A stretch of DNA of 64,000 bases from Verrucomicrobiota bacterium (GCA_023269675.1 JAHFSX010000017.1:62001-126000), one strand, 5' to 3'. Shown: positions 18,803 to 27,633, counted from the first letter of the stretch. Numbers and translations: made by a program. Notes: a model not told the origin generated them from the letters alone.

Positions 18803-19237
18803 TCAGACCGCCTCGACTTTCAACGTGAGATTGGACCGGCTGCGGATGCGCACGGTTGCGCCCGCCGGAAACACGGTTTCGGCCTCGGCCGTCCAGTTGG
18901 TCCCGCAAAACTCCACGCGGCCCGGCTTGTTCGGCGCGACCGCTTCGACCACGACCGCCAGCTTGCCGCTGAACTCGTCGCTCGGGCTGCCCGACACCTC
19001 CCGCTCGCCGTTAAAGACTTTTTTCAGACTCTTGCGCAGCAGGAAAATGTACAGAACTGAAAAAACGGAGAAGCCGATCCACTGCCACCCTTGGCCCAGA
19101 GCGGGGGCGAGCCACGTGACCACCGCCACCGTCAAGGCCGCCAAACCGAAAAAGATCGAAACCAATCCCGGCGTCATCACCTCGATGATGATCAGGACGA
19201 TTCCCAAGGCCAACCAGTAAATGGGCGTCATTTGCAT
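18803..19237 (-). CDS. nfeD: NfeD-like membrane protein
   Basis: The 144-residue product has three or four hydrophobic helices in the first ~75 residues ('YWLALGIVLIIIEVMTPG', 'SIFFGLAALTVAVVTWLA', 'WIGFSVFSVLYIFLL') and a C-terminal OB-fold of ~60 residues ('GKLAVVVEAVAPNKPGRVEF', 'VFPAGATVRI'). This is the short NfeD type that partners SPFH proteins, encoded here directly downstream. ATG 19237 and ATG 19231 are both possible; the latter has GAGG at better spacing. The long upstream extension of the frame to 19549 is arginine-rich antisense sequence and is rejected. Confidence 0.88.
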   Translation of the reverse strand: MQMTPIYWLALGIVLIIIEVMTPGLVSIFFGLAALTVAVVTWLAPALGQGWQWIGFSVFSVLYIFLLRKSLKKVFNGEREVSGSPSDEFSGKLAVVVEAVAPNKPGRVEFCGTNWTAEAETVFPAGATVRIRSRSNLTLKVEAV

Positions 19238-19347
19238 AACCTCGATTCCTTCCACCCTGCACATCAGCATCCAGGTGGCTAGTAAAACAAGTCGCCTGCC
19301 CCTTGGCAAGTAAAAGCGGTGCGCAACGCGGGCGGCGCGCGCGGAAG

Positions 19348-19623
19348 TCAGCGGCGGGTGTCGAATCTGCGGTTGCGGAAGTAGAGCGCGGTGTCGATGC
19401 CGACCATCAGCACGTTCAGCAGATAGAGCCCGAGCACCGGGTCGCGGAGCTGCCCCGCCGTGATCTTGTTCATGATGCCCGCCGCGTAACCGACGAGGAC
19501 CACGCCCAGGAAGAACACGCTCTTGCCCTGGCTGGTGCGCGCCCGCCACGATTTGAGGATCGAGAACGGCCAGGCCGCGCCGAAACAGAGGAGCATGATG
19601 GCTTCGTAGAGAGAGAAATGCAT
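19348..19623 (-). CDS. Small conserved membrane protein (PQ-loop-like, three helices)
   Basis: This 91-residue protein starts 'MHFSLYEAIMLLCFGAAWPF' and has hydrophobic segments at about 5-20, 37-52 and 64-80, with the pattern 'FGAAWPFSILKSWRARTSQG' that resembles the first turn of PQ-loop/SemiSWEET-like proteins. The arrangement of tryptophan, proline and positive residues looks conserved rather than random. I do not know a function. It stands alone between tyrA and nfeD on the same strand, with GGAGG-poor upstream sequence (AAACCTCCC). Confidence 0.6.
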   Translation of the reverse strand: MHFSLYEAIMLLCFGAAWPFSILKSWRARTSQGKSVFFLGVVLVGYAAGIMNKITAGQLRDPVLGLYLLNVLMVGIDTALYFRNRRFDTRR

Positions 19624-19728
19624 GGGAGGTTTCTGGTTTCAGGTTTCGGGGTTCCGCGGCGGGAGAGGGACGCGGCCCTGCGGGTCATTGGTTTTCCGTC
19701 CTCTGACGTCTGCCCTCCGGCTTCCGGC

Positions 19729-20568
19729 TCACAGCAGGTTGCGGATCTGGTTGGCCTCGCGGATGAGCGCTTCGAGTTTGTCGAAATCGTTCGCCTCCAG
19801 GCAGCGCTTGAGTTCCTGCACGCGCTCCGAGAAGGCGTCGATGGCCTTCAGGACATGCTCGCGGTTCTGCTTGAAGATCGGCACCCACATCTCGGGCGAG
19901 CTCTTGGCCAGGCGCACGGTGGAGGCGAAGCCGCCGCCCGCCAGACGCGGCACGGCATAGCCCGCCTTTTCCTCGTTCTGGACGGCCAGCGAGAGCGCGT
20001 AGGCGACCACGTGGGAGAGGTGCGAGACGTAGGCGGCGTGACGGTCGTGCTGCTCGGAGGTCATGAACTCGAACTTGAGCCCCACGGCGTAGAACAGCTC
20101 CAGCGCGGTCTTGCAGGCGTCCGGCGCGCTCCACTCCAGGTCGCAAAGCAGGACGGTCTTGCCTTTGAAGAGACCTGCGAGCGCGGCGTCGGGCCCGGCG
20201 TTTTCGGTGCCGGCCATGGGATGGGCGGCCACGTACCGGTCGCGGTTCGGATGCTGCCGCACGGCCTCGGCGAGCAGAAACTTGGTGGAGCCGAGGTCGA
20301 TGACGGTCTGCGTCGGGCGGATGGCATCGAGGACGCGGGGCAGGAGCGTCTCAATCGCATTCACGGGCACGGCCAGCAGGATCACGTCGCTCTGCTGCAA
20401 CGCGCCGTCGAGCGAGACGAGCCGGTCGACAAGCCCGAGCTGCAAGGCGCGGGCGGCGTGCTCCTGCGAGGAGTCCACGCCGAGCAGTTCCGTGGCGAGT
20501 CCCGCGATGCGCAGGTCCTTCGCGAAAGAGCCGCCGATAAGGCCGAGGCCGATGATGGAGATCGTCAT
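19729..20568 (-). CDS. tyrA: Prephenate/arogenate dehydrogenase
   Basis: TyrA oxidatively decarboxylates prephenate or arogenate on the way to tyrosine. The 279-residue product begins 'MTISIIGLGLIGGSFAKDL', a NAD(P)-binding Rossmann motif, followed by 'VILLAVPVNAIETLLPRVL', 'VIDLGSTKFLLAEAV', 'AAHPMAGTENAGPDAA' and the helical dimer domain 'SHLSHVVAYALSLAV'. These match the monofunctional family; there is no chorismate mutase or ACT domain. The choice between prephenate and arogenate is not readable. It is not adjacent to other aromatic genes. Confidence 0.92.
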   Translation of the reverse strand: MTISIIGLGLIGGSFAKDLRIAGLATELLGVDSSQEHAARALQLGLVDRLVSLDGALQQSDVILLAVPVNAIETLLPRVLDAIRPTQTVIDLGSTKFLLAEAVRQHPNRDRYVAAHPMAGTENAGPDAALAGLFKGKTVLLCDLEWSAPDACKTALELFYAVGLKFEFMTSEQHDRHAAYVSHLSHVVAYALSLAVQNEEKAGYAVPRLAGGGFASTVRLAKSSPEMWVPIFKQNREHVLKAIDAFSERVQELKRCLEANDFDKLEALIREANQIRNLL

Positions 20569-20769
20569 GGTTGGAAGGTCGGGAGGTTAGAGAGTTTGAC
20601 GGTTCAACGTTACGGGCGAAACACCGTGCGTATAGTGTAGACAGCGGGGTGCGCCCGCGCAAGGGAAACATGGGGATGACCGGCGGCGCGCATCGACAAG
20701 GTGAAGGGGTATCCAATCATGCTTGGGTAACCGTGTACGCGCCCGGCCTTCAATGCGCGACAAATCGTT

Positions 20770-20837
20770 GCGCCCGGCGGGGAAGCCGGGCCCGTTCGGC
20801 GGGCGCATGACAGGCAGGGGGCAGCCCTTGCCTGTCA
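20770..20837. repeat. Two consecutive GC-rich palindromes downstream of the PII-like gene
   Basis: GCGCCCG/CGGGCGC (20770-20806) and TGACAGGCA/TGCCTGTCA (20808-20837) lie two bases apart, followed by GCCCCGCGCGGGGC (about 20840-20853). No T-tract is seen on either strand. They fill the 3' side of the minus-strand gene ending at 20866. Confidence 0.55.
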
Positions 20838-20865
20838 CGGCCCCGCGCGGGGCTGCAAGGGCCGG

Positions 20866-21207
20866 TTAAACCGCGTCCCGGTCTTTCGCGCCGGTGCGGA
20901 TGTCCTGCGCCTCGTCGATCGTGGACACAAAGATCTTGCCGTCGCCGTGCCTCCCCGTGTGGGCGTGTTCGCGGATGGCGGCAACGATGGTGTCCTTGTC
21001 GGCGTCGGCGCAGACGATTTCCAGTTTGGTCTTGCTGACAATGCCCAGCGGGTCGGCGTTCTCTTCGAAGTGGTGTCCGGGCTCGGCGGTCAGGCGGCCG
21101 AAGCCGCGGCAGGGGAGCAGGGTCATGCCGTGGATGCCGGCGTCCCGCAGGGCGTCCGTGACTTTGTCGGCCATGAAGGGCTGGATATAGGCTGTGATCT
21201 GTTTCAT
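20866..21207 (-). CDS. PII-superfamily regulator next to a metal RND pump (PII-NG type)
   Basis: The 113-residue protein has the PII core ('MKQITAYIQPFMADKVTDAL', 'GRHGDGKIFVSTIDEAQDIRTG'), including the conserved B-loop-like GxGKI stretch that binds nucleotides. The T-loop region is unlike GlnB ('GRLTAEPGHHFEENADPLGI') and lacks the uridylylated Tyr context. It is 31 bases downstream of cusA on the same strand. A PII subgroup linked to CusA/CzcA-type efflux pumps (PII-NG) is known, and location plus sequence fit it. The likely role is local control of the pump or metal sensing, not nitrogen regulation (inference). Confidence 0.82.
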   Translation of the reverse strand: MKQITAYIQPFMADKVTDALRDAGIHGMTLLPCRGFGRLTAEPGHHFEENADPLGIVSKTKLEIVCADADKDTIVAAIREHAHTGRHGDGKIFVSTIDEAQDIRTGAKDRDAV

Positions 21208-21238
21208 TGATGGTTCCTATCGGTTACGCGTGTGTCAC

Positions 21239-24200
21239 TCAAGCTTTGGCTTCGGCCCGTTCGCGCCGTGATTCCGCGATGTGGTAGATCGCCGGCAGGA
21301 CGATCAGCGTGAGCGCCAGCGAGGACGCGAGGCCCCCCAGGATGACGGCCGCCAGGGGGCGCTGGATCTCCGACCCGCTGCCCGTGGCGTAGATCATCGG
21401 CAGCAGCCCCAACAGCGTCGTCAGCGTGGTCATCATGAGGGGCCTGAGCCGTAGCTCGCACCCTTTGCGTACGGCGTCCGCCGTGCTCAGGCCCTCCTGC
21501 CGGAGTTGGTTGAAGAAGGTCACGAGCATCACGCCGTTTTCCACCGCGGTGCCGAACAGCACGATGAAGCCGATCGCCGTCGAGACGCTCAGGTTGATCT
21601 TGAGCGCGACCATCGTGAGGATGCCGCCCACCAGGGCGAACGGCAGGTTCACGATCACCAGAAATGCGCTCCGAACCGAGCCGAGGGCCGAGAACAGCAT
21701 CAGGAAGATAAGCAGGATCGAGACCGGCACGACCACCCCCAGCCGTTTCATGGCGCGCTGCTGGTTTTCGAACTGCCCGCCGTATTCGAGGAAGTACCCG
21801 GTCGGCAGCGCCTGGGAGAGCGCTTGCAGCGCGCGCTGGGTCTCCGCCACGAAGCTGCCCATGTCCCGGCCGCGGATATTGCACTCGACGACCACGCGGC
21901 GCATGCCTTTCTCGCGGCTCACCTGGGCCGGGCTTTCCGTTTCACGGATCTTGGCCAGGCTGGAGAGCGGAACCCGCAGGCCGTCCGGCGCGCTCACCAG
22001 CAGCCGTCCCAGCGCAGCGAGGTCGTTGCGGGCACTCTCGGGAAACCGGACGAGCACGGCGAAACGCATCTGCCCCTCGATCATCGTGGTCGCGACCTTG
22101 CCGCCGACCGCGGTTTCGATCAGGTCGTTGATGTCGGCGAGATCGATCTTGTAGCGCGCGATGGCCTTGCGGTCCACGACGATCTCGATCTGCGCCGCGC
22201 CCGAGATCTGCTCGACCTTGACGTCCTCGGCTCCGCGGATGCCGCCCATGACGGAGGCGATCTTGTCCGCCTGCGGCTTGAGCACGTCCAGGTCAGGCCC
22301 GTACACCTTCACGGCGAGGTCGCTCTTGACGCCGGAGATCAGCTCGTTGACGCGCAGCGCGATCGGCTGCGAGAAGGAGAGGCGCACGCCTGGAATCGCC
22401 GCGAGGTCCTGCTTGAGGGCATCGACCAGGGCGGCCTTGCTGCGGCCCGTCTTCCACTCCTTTTCGGGGTGCAGCATGATGACGAAGTCATTCTGCTCGG
22501 GGCCCATGGGGTCTTCAGAAATCTCGGCGCGGCCGGTTTTCGTCACCACGGTTTCAACCTCGGGGAACTTGAGAATCCGCTGCTCCATGACGGTGCCGAC
22601 GGCCACAGAGCCGTCCAGCGAGGCGGACGGCAAGCGCACGCAGTTGATCGCGAGCGCGCCTTCGTCGAGCTGAGGCAGGAACTCTGTTCCGAGCCTCGGC
22701 ACGAGGCCCATCGTCGCGGCAAACAGCGTGACCGCGACCATGACCGTGGCCCACCTGAAGCGCAGCGCCAGTGTGAGCACCGGCAGGTACACGGCCTTAA
22801 GGACGCGGATGCTGAAGTTGTCGCGCGTCGTCTTCTGCCCCTTCAGGAACAGCGCGCACAGGACCGGCGTGATGGTGAGCGCGGCCACCAGCGACCCGGC
22901 CATGGCGAAACACATGGTCGTCGCCAGCGGCTTGAACATCTTGCCCTCCATCTGCTCCAGCGTGAAGAGGGGCAGCAGGACCACGATGATGATCAGGATC
23001 GCGAAGACGATCGGCCGCGCGACCTCGACAATCGCCTCGTAAACGATCGTCCCCTTGAGGACTTTCTGGCTGGCACGCTCGGACAGGAGCCGGGCGACGT
23101 TTTCCGTGACCACGATGGACGCGTCGACCACCATGCCGAGAGCGAGGGCGAGCCCGCCCAAACTCATGAGGTTGGCGGTCACGCCCTGCCAGCCCATCAG
23201 GATGAAGGTGATGAAGGCCGTGAAAGGCAGCGCGAGCGCCACAATGATCGCGCCCCGGGCGTTGCCCAGGAACATGAACAGCACGAGCACCACGAAAACG
23301 CCGCCCTGCATCAGGGCGTCGCTGACGGTCTTGATGCAGGCCTGGATCAGCGAGGTGCGGTCATAGAAGGGGGTGAGGGTGACGTCCTTCGGCAGGCTGG
23401 CCTGGATGGCGGGTATCGCCTTCTTGACGCTGTCCACGACGAACTTGGAGTTGGCCCCGCGCAGCATGATGACCATGCCCGCGACGGTTTCGCCTTTGCC
23501 GTCCTTGGAGACCGCGCCCTGCCGCGTCTGGGGGCCGATCTTCACATCCGCCACGTTTTTCAGATAGACGGGCGTGCCGTCCTTCGCGTGGAGCACAACG
23601 CTTTCGATATCGGAGATGTCCTGAAACAGGCCGACGCCGCGGACATACGATTGCTCCCAGCCCCTCGTGAGGAAGCTGCCGCCGGAATTGGCGTTGTTTC
23701 TCTCGATCCCCGCGAGCACGTCCGGCAGCGTAAGCTTGTACTTCAGCAGGCGTGCGGGATCGACCAGCACGTGGTACTGCTTGACGAACCCGCCGAAGCT
23801 GTTGACCTCGTTCACCCCGGTGATCGCGCGCAGCTGTGGCGAGACCAGCCAGTCCTGGATGGTGCGCAGCTCCATGGGCGAACGGCTGGCGCTCTCCAGT
23901 GTGTACTGGTAGATCTCGCCGAGACCCGTGCTGATCGGCCCCATCTCCGGCTCGACACCGGCGGGCAGCTGCTCCTTCGCGGACTGCAGCCGCTCGAAGA
24001 CCAGCTGCCGCGCGAAATAGGTGTCGACGTCGTCCTCGAAGACGACGATGACCTGCGAGAAGCCGGCTTTGGACATGGAGCGCACCTGGCGGACTTTGGG
24101 CAGCCCCTGCAGCGATTTCTCAATGGGGAACGTGACCCGCTGCTCGACATCGACCGAAGCGAGCCCCGGAGCTTCGGCCAGAACCATGACCTGCACGTTG

Positions 24201-24328
24201 GTGACGTCCGGGAAGGCGTCGATGGGCAGCATCTGCCAGGCGACCACGCCTGCCACGGAGACTGCGGCGGCGGCGATGATGACCATGAGCCGCTGCGTCA
24301 GCATGAACTTGATGAAAGTGTTTAACAT
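21239..24328 (-). CDS. cusA: CusA/CzcA-family heavy-metal efflux RND transporter
   Basis: The inner-membrane proton antiporter of a tripartite metal pump, 1029 residues. It shows the RND layout: TM1 at 14-33 ('LMVIIAAAAVSVAGVVAW'), two large periplasmic loops, TM4-6 clusters ('SLGGLALALGMVVDASIVVTEN', with the proton-relay acidic residues of HME-type pumps) and a duplicated C-terminal half. The start at ATG 24328 is preferred, as GAGG lies 9 bases upstream; the frame continues to a TTG at 24343. The ion (Cu/Ag versus Zn/Co/Cd) cannot be fixed from sequence by eye. It is in an operon with cusB, cusC and the PII-like gene. Confidence 0.93.
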   Translation of the reverse strand: MLNTFIKFMLTQRLMVIIAAAAVSVAGVVAWQMLPIDAFPDVTNVQVMVLAEAPGLASVDVEQRVTFPIEKSLQGLPKVRQVRSMSKAGFSQVIVVFEDDVDTYFARQLVFERLQSAKEQLPAGVEPEMGPISTGLGEIYQYTLESASRSPMELRTIQDWLVSPQLRAITGVNEVNSFGGFVKQYHVLVDPARLLKYKLTLPDVLAGIERNNANSGGSFLTRGWEQSYVRGVGLFQDISDIESVVLHAKDGTPVYLKNVADVKIGPQTRQGAVSKDGKGETVAGMVIMLRGANSKFVVDSVKKAIPAIQASLPKDVTLTPFYDRTSLIQACIKTVSDALMQGGVFVVLVLFMFLGNARGAIIVALALPFTAFITFILMGWQGVTANLMSLGGLALALGMVVDASIVVTENVARLLSERASQKVLKGTIVYEAIVEVARPIVFAILIIIVVLLPLFTLEQMEGKMFKPLATTMCFAMAGSLVAALTITPVLCALFLKGQKTTRDNFSIRVLKAVYLPVLTLALRFRWATVMVAVTLFAATMGLVPRLGTEFLPQLDEGALAINCVRLPSASLDGSVAVGTVMEQRILKFPEVETVVTKTGRAEISEDPMGPEQNDFVIMLHPEKEWKTGRSKAALVDALKQDLAAIPGVRLSFSQPIALRVNELISGVKSDLAVKVYGPDLDVLKPQADKIASVMGGIRGAEDVKVEQISGAAQIEIVVDRKAIARYKIDLADINDLIETAVGGKVATTMIEGQMRFAVLVRFPESARNDLAALGRLLVSAPDGLRVPLSSLAKIRETESPAQVSREKGMRRVVVECNIRGRDMGSFVAETQRALQALSQALPTGYFLEYGGQFENQQRAMKRLGVVVPVSILLIFLMLFSALGSVRSAFLVIVNLPFALVGGILTMVALKINLSVSTAIGFIVLFGTAVENGVMLVTFFNQLRQEGLSTADAVRKGCELRLRPLMMTTLTTLLGLLPMIYATGSGSEIQRPLAAVILGGLASSLALTLIVLPAIYHIAESRRERAEAKA

Positions 24329-24437
24329 AAGGGTGTTCCTCAATTCTGGAAAGGGTCTGAGTGGTTTAGACCTTCAGGCGAACAGCCTGCGGCCTCAGAC
24401 CTGCTCGTTTGTGTTTGTGTGTGTGGGGATCACGTTC

Positions 24438-24504
24438 GTAGTACCGCCTTTAGGCGGAATCTCAGGTCAATCCGGCGTCGCTTTCCGTCTAAAGGCGGTA
24501 CTAC
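24438..24504. repeat. GTAGTACCGCC element, copy 1 (near-perfect inverted repeat)
   Basis: GTAGTACCGCCTTTAGGCGG (from 24438) and its complement TCCGTCTAAAGGCGGTACTAC (24484-24504) form 21-bp arms with one mismatch around 25 bases. It lies between cusA and cusB, so on the cus mRNA it would be an intercistronic hairpin. A diverged copy is at 45395-45454. Confidence 0.75.
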
Positions 24505-24543
24505 AAACACTGGCTCAGGGATAGCCATTTGAGGGACACTACA

Positions 24544-25815
24544 CTAGTCCGCGCAGCCGGCTCCCATTTTGGCACGCAGGACATCGGACTTGAGGACGAA
24601 CGCGCCTTCCGTGGCGATCTGCGCGCCTTCCTTCAGCCCGCGTGTGATCTCGACGCTGTCTGCGAAGTCACGGCCAGGCTCCACGTCCGTGCGCAGGGCG
24701 AAGCCGTCGCGCACCATGCGGAACACGAAGTGTTTGCCCTCGTCGGACATCAGGGCGCTTTTGGGCACGGCGATCACTTTCTCGGGCGTCTCGAACACGA
24801 CGTTGGCCGCGCAGAACATGCCGGGGCGCAAGAGGCCCTCGGCGTTGCCCAGTACGGCGCGGATTTTGACCGTGCGGGTGTCTTCGTCCATGGTCGCGCC
24901 GATCAGGTCGATGGTGCCCTCGAAGGTCCGCTCCGGGAGTGAGGACACCTTGACCTGCACGCGCAGGGCCCCTTTCTTCGCCTCCGCAGTCAGGGCCGGG
25001 AGGTCGTTTTCGTAGACCTCCAGCCAGACCCAGACCGACGAGAGGTCAGCGACTGTCAGAACGTCCTTGCCCCTTTCGACAGTCTCGCCCAGATTGAGGT
25101 GCTTCTCGATCACGATGCCGCTCTGCGGAGCCTGCACCGGCAGCACGCTGGGCTTGCCGGACTGGCCGTCCGCCGTCAGGGCGGCGATGGCCTTCGCGTC
25201 TAGACCCATGACGGCGAGGGCGTTCCCGGCCGACTCCAGCTCGACGCGGTATTCGTCGTATTTCATCTGCGCGTCCACCATGTCGGCCTCGGGGCTGAGC
25301 TTCTGGGCGACGAGCGACTTCTCGCGCTCGAGGTTCTTCAGCGTGAGGGCGGCGAGGGTCTTGTTCTTGCGGTAGGCGCCGATGGCGAGGCCGAGTTCGG
25401 GGCTTTCGAGCTCGAACAGCACGCCGTCTTTCTTGACCGTTTGGCCCAGTGCGGTCTTGATGGTGCGCACCGTGCCGGCGACGCGCGGCGAGATATGCGT
25501 CAGGGCCGCGTCGTTCAGAACGATTTCACCGTGGAGCGGCAGCAGCGACTGCGCGTTTTGTCTCGTGACGGGGAGGATCTTGACCAGGCCGGCTTTGCCC
25601 GGCGCGGTGATGAGCGACGGGTCCAGCTTGACGAGGCCGAGCTCGTAGCGGCACTCGTCGCAGGTGTATTGCGGAATCTTGTGTTCGCACGTGGCGGTAA
25701 AGAGCTCTGCCTCCGTGCGCGTTTGGTGTTCGGCCCCGTCGTGCTTGTCTTCGGCGAACAGGGGGGCGGAGGCAAATGCCGCCAGGGCAAAGAGAGTGAT
25801 CGTGGCGTGTTTCAT
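24544..25815 (-). CDS. cusB: CusB-type periplasmic adaptor of the metal efflux pump
   Basis: The 423-residue adaptor links CusA to the outer-membrane channel. It has a signal peptide ('ITLFALAAFASAPLFA'), a short Cys/His module near residue 42 ('CEHKIPQYTCDECRYELG') often seen in heavy-metal adaptors, a barrel-sandwich hybrid and hairpin ('ISPRVAGTVRTIKTALGQTV', 'VQAPQSGIVIEKHLNLGETV'), and the beta-barrel region 'FEGTIDLIGATMDEDTRTVK'. The start at 25815 is fixed by AAGGAG and the signal peptide. There are 215 bases between it and cusA, holding the hairpin element 24438-24504. The protein ends with Cys-Ala-Asp. Confidence 0.9.
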   Translation of the reverse strand: MKHATITLFALAAFASAPLFAEDKHDGAEHQTRTEAELFTATCEHKIPQYTCDECRYELGLVKLDPSLITAPGKAGLVKILPVTRQNAQSLLPLHGEIVLNDAALTHISPRVAGTVRTIKTALGQTVKKDGVLFELESPELGLAIGAYRKNKTLAALTLKNLEREKSLVAQKLSPEADMVDAQMKYDEYRVELESAGNALAVMGLDAKAIAALTADGQSGKPSVLPVQAPQSGIVIEKHLNLGETVERGKDVLTVADLSSVWVWLEVYENDLPALTAEAKKGALRVQVKVSSLPERTFEGTIDLIGATMDEDTRTVKIRAVLGNAEGLLRPGMFCAANVVFETPEKVIAVPKSALMSDEGKHFVFRMVRDGFALRTDVEPGRDFADSVEITRGLKEGAQIATEGAFVLKSDVLRAKMGAGCAD

Positions 25816-25837
25816 GGGGTTGCTCCTTGGATGATGG

Positions 25838-27112
25838 TTAAAGGGTTGAAGGTTCGGTGCCCGTGAGCCTTCCGAGGTCGATGCGCAGGCTCTCATACTC
25901 GGTCACGGATTCAATGAAACGGAGACGGGCCTCCACCAGCGCACGTCGGGCTTCGAGTACGTCGAGATACCCTGCCTTGCCCTGCTTGTGAGCATCCCTT
26001 ACCAGGGAGAGGGTCCGTTCGGTAACCGGCATGACCGTCCCCTTCACCCGGGCGGTTTTCGCCGCGAGCGTATCCAGACGCGCGTAAAGCTGCCGGATAT
26101 GGCCCTCGATCTTCAGGCGCGCCGCGACCGTTTCCAGCCGGGCAGCCTCCGCGTCGGCCTCTGCCGCCCGCACACCGTCCATGTTGCGCGTGTAGAACGG
26201 CAGCTCGATGCCCGCCCCGGCGACAAATCCGAAGTCTCCGCCCTCCTCGAACCGCCGCGCGCCGGCGCTCAGCTCCACGTTCGGCACACGCGCCGCACGC
26301 GCCGCTCCGATCCGCGCACCGTAGGCATGCGTCTGCGCCTCTGCGGCCAGCAGCTCGGGGTTCGAGGCCGCGCGCACCAGGAGCGTGTCCAGCGGCGGCA
26401 GCGCCGCCGCCGTCCCCGCGTCGAACGGGCCGGAAACCGCGTCGAACGTTGGCTCGGTCTCGCCCCAGAGCAGGGCCAGATCACGGACCGCGTCGCGCTG
26501 CTCGGCCTTCCGCGCCTCCAGCTCGATCTCCGCTTTCGCGGTTTCGGCGCGGGCGCGTTCCGTCTCCAGCACCGTCGCCTTGCCCGCCTTCTCGCGGGCA
26601 GCGGCCACGGACTCCGTCTCCCGGATCAGCGCCAGCGCCTCCTCGGCGAGGCGGGCCTTTTCCTGGGCGCTCTGCACGGCCAGCGCGGCGCGGCGCGTCT
26701 CGAACAGGGCCGCGCGCAGCCGCACCTCCTGTTCCGCGCGGGTCACAGCCGTCTCCGCCTCGGCCACCGCCGTCCGGTGCCGGCGCTTGCCGCCCAGCTC
26801 GATTTCCTGCGAGACCGCCACCGTGGTCTCGGCCGCGTCGACGCCTTCGACGGCGCCGGAGCCGGCCACGTTCTCGACCTCCGCTTGCAGCCGGGGATTG
26901 ACGGGCCTTGCCGCCTGCCGGGCGCGCCGTTCGGCGGCCTCGGTCTTGTACGGCGAGGACTTGAGCTCTGGGCTCCGATCCGCGACGCGCATCAGGCACT
27001 CTTCGACGGTCACGGTCCGGGACGCGCCAGGCTCTGCGGCCCGGAGCGTAAATGCACACAGAAGCATCGCGCACGGGCACACGGGTGCCCGGAACAGGGT
27101 AAAAGGATTCAT
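25838..27112 (-). CDS. cusC: CusC/CzcC-type outer-membrane efflux channel
   Basis: The 424-residue protein has a signal peptide ('VCPCAMLLCAFTLRAAEPG') and the TolC-family duplicated coiled-coil pattern rich in Ala, Glu and Arg ('EIELGGKRRHRTAVAEAE' and 'RETESVAAAREKAGKATVLE', with the C-terminal repeat 'RDAHKQGKAGYLDVLEARRAL'). It is the outer-membrane duct of the tripartite pump. ATG 27112 is chosen with GGAAGG upstream; the upstream extension of the frame overlaps the small Cys/His-rich gene in another frame and is not coding. It lies 22 bases before cusB. Confidence 0.88.
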   Translation of the reverse strand: MNPFTLFRAPVCPCAMLLCAFTLRAAEPGASRTVTVEECLMRVADRSPELKSSPYKTEAAERRARQAARPVNPRLQAEVENVAGSGAVEGVDAAETTVAVSQEIELGGKRRHRTAVAEAETAVTRAEQEVRLRAALFETRRAALAVQSAQEKARLAEEALALIRETESVAAAREKAGKATVLETERARAETAKAEIELEARKAEQRDAVRDLALLWGETEPTFDAVSGPFDAGTAAALPPLDTLLVRAASNPELLAAEAQTHAYGARIGAARAARVPNVELSAGARRFEEGGDFGFVAGAGIELPFYTRNMDGVRAAEADAEAARLETVAARLKIEGHIRQLYARLDTLAAKTARVKGTVMPVTERTLSLVRDAHKQGKAGYLDVLEARRALVEARLRFIESVTEYESLRIDLGRLTGTEPSTL

Positions 27113-27194
27113 GATTAGACAACCTTCCGACAAGGTCAAAGGCGATAGACACGCACGTTTTTCCAGCGCCTGACGCAGGCGCTGCACAGCACGA

Positions 27195-27491
27195 TTAGCC
27201 GTTCGTGAGTGGCGGTCGGAAGATGTCGTCGGGAAGCAGCAGCGCACGGATCGTTTCGTCCGTGGCAGGGACCAACACCGAGACCGGTTGCCCGATGTGG
27301 AAGGAGACCTCCGCGACAGGCTCGATGGCGGCATGGCCGTGACACGTGCAGACCGCCGATTCCTCGCAGCCGTCTTGTCCACACAGGGCGCTGTCGCGAT
27401 GGCACACCACCAAGTGGGCGGTCGTTTGGAACCAAACAACCGCGAGCAGCAGGACGGTCGCCCGTCTAAAGATGTGTAAAGCCTTGAGCAT
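27195..27491 (-). CDS. Small exported Cys/His-rich protein at the head of the cus operon
   Basis: The 98-residue product has a signal peptide ('ATVLLLAVVWFQTTAHLVV') and then a dense metal-ligand segment, 'CHRDSALCGQDGCEESAVC', continuing with 'TCHGHA'. The remainder ends with acidic 'PLLLPDDIF'-like residues. I do not recognise a named family with certainty; it resembles in layout short secreted metal-associated proteins found beside copper or zinc efflux genes. Position, export signal and ligand density suggest a periplasmic metal buffer or sensor partner (inference). The start codon lies only about 8 bases after the predicted transcription start. Confidence 0.65.
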   Translation of the reverse strand: MLKALHIFRRATVLLLAVVWFQTTAHLVVCHRDSALCGQDGCEESAVCTCHGHAAIEPVAEVSFHIGQPVSVLVPATDETIRALLLPDDIFRPPLTNG

Positions 27492-27505
27492 GGGTCAGGG
27501 CGCAT

Positions 27506-27533
27506 AACATACCGTTTTCTGGATGAAAGTCAA
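27506..27533 (-). promoter_or_regulatory. Promoter for the cus operon
   Basis: On the minus strand TTGACT (27533-27528) and TATGTT (27511-27506) are 16 bases apart. Transcription would begin near 27499, giving a very short leader before ATG 27491. Confidence 0.55.
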
Positions 27534-27598
27534 GGGCGGCGGTAGATGGCCCGCCATCCGGTTGAGCGCCGGAGGAGAGAAAAATCAGGGGGTTAGAC

Positions 27599-27627
27599 TT
27601 GTGCAATCCTTAAGAGTCAATTAAAAT
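27599..27627 (+). promoter_or_regulatory. Promoter for the sensor kinase gene
   Basis: TTGTGC (27599-27604), 17 bases, TAAAAT (27622-27627). The expected transcription start is at about 27634, exactly the first ATG of the kinase gene, implying either a leaderless mRNA or a later start codon. Confidence 0.55.
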
Positions 27628-27633
27628 GACGCC

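Noticed and set aside
21506..24325. 939-residue open frame on the plus strand opposite cusA
   Set aside because: It is the antisense shadow of cusA in a GC-rich genome: composition is dominated by Arg, His, Asp and Gly, there is no family pattern or start signal, and cusA is a clear full-length gene.
27113..27505. Longer CusC frame starting at 27505
   Set aside because: The added residues lack family similarity and overlap in another frame the Cys/His-rich gene with a plausible signal peptide; ATG 27112 has a ribosome binding site and signal peptide.
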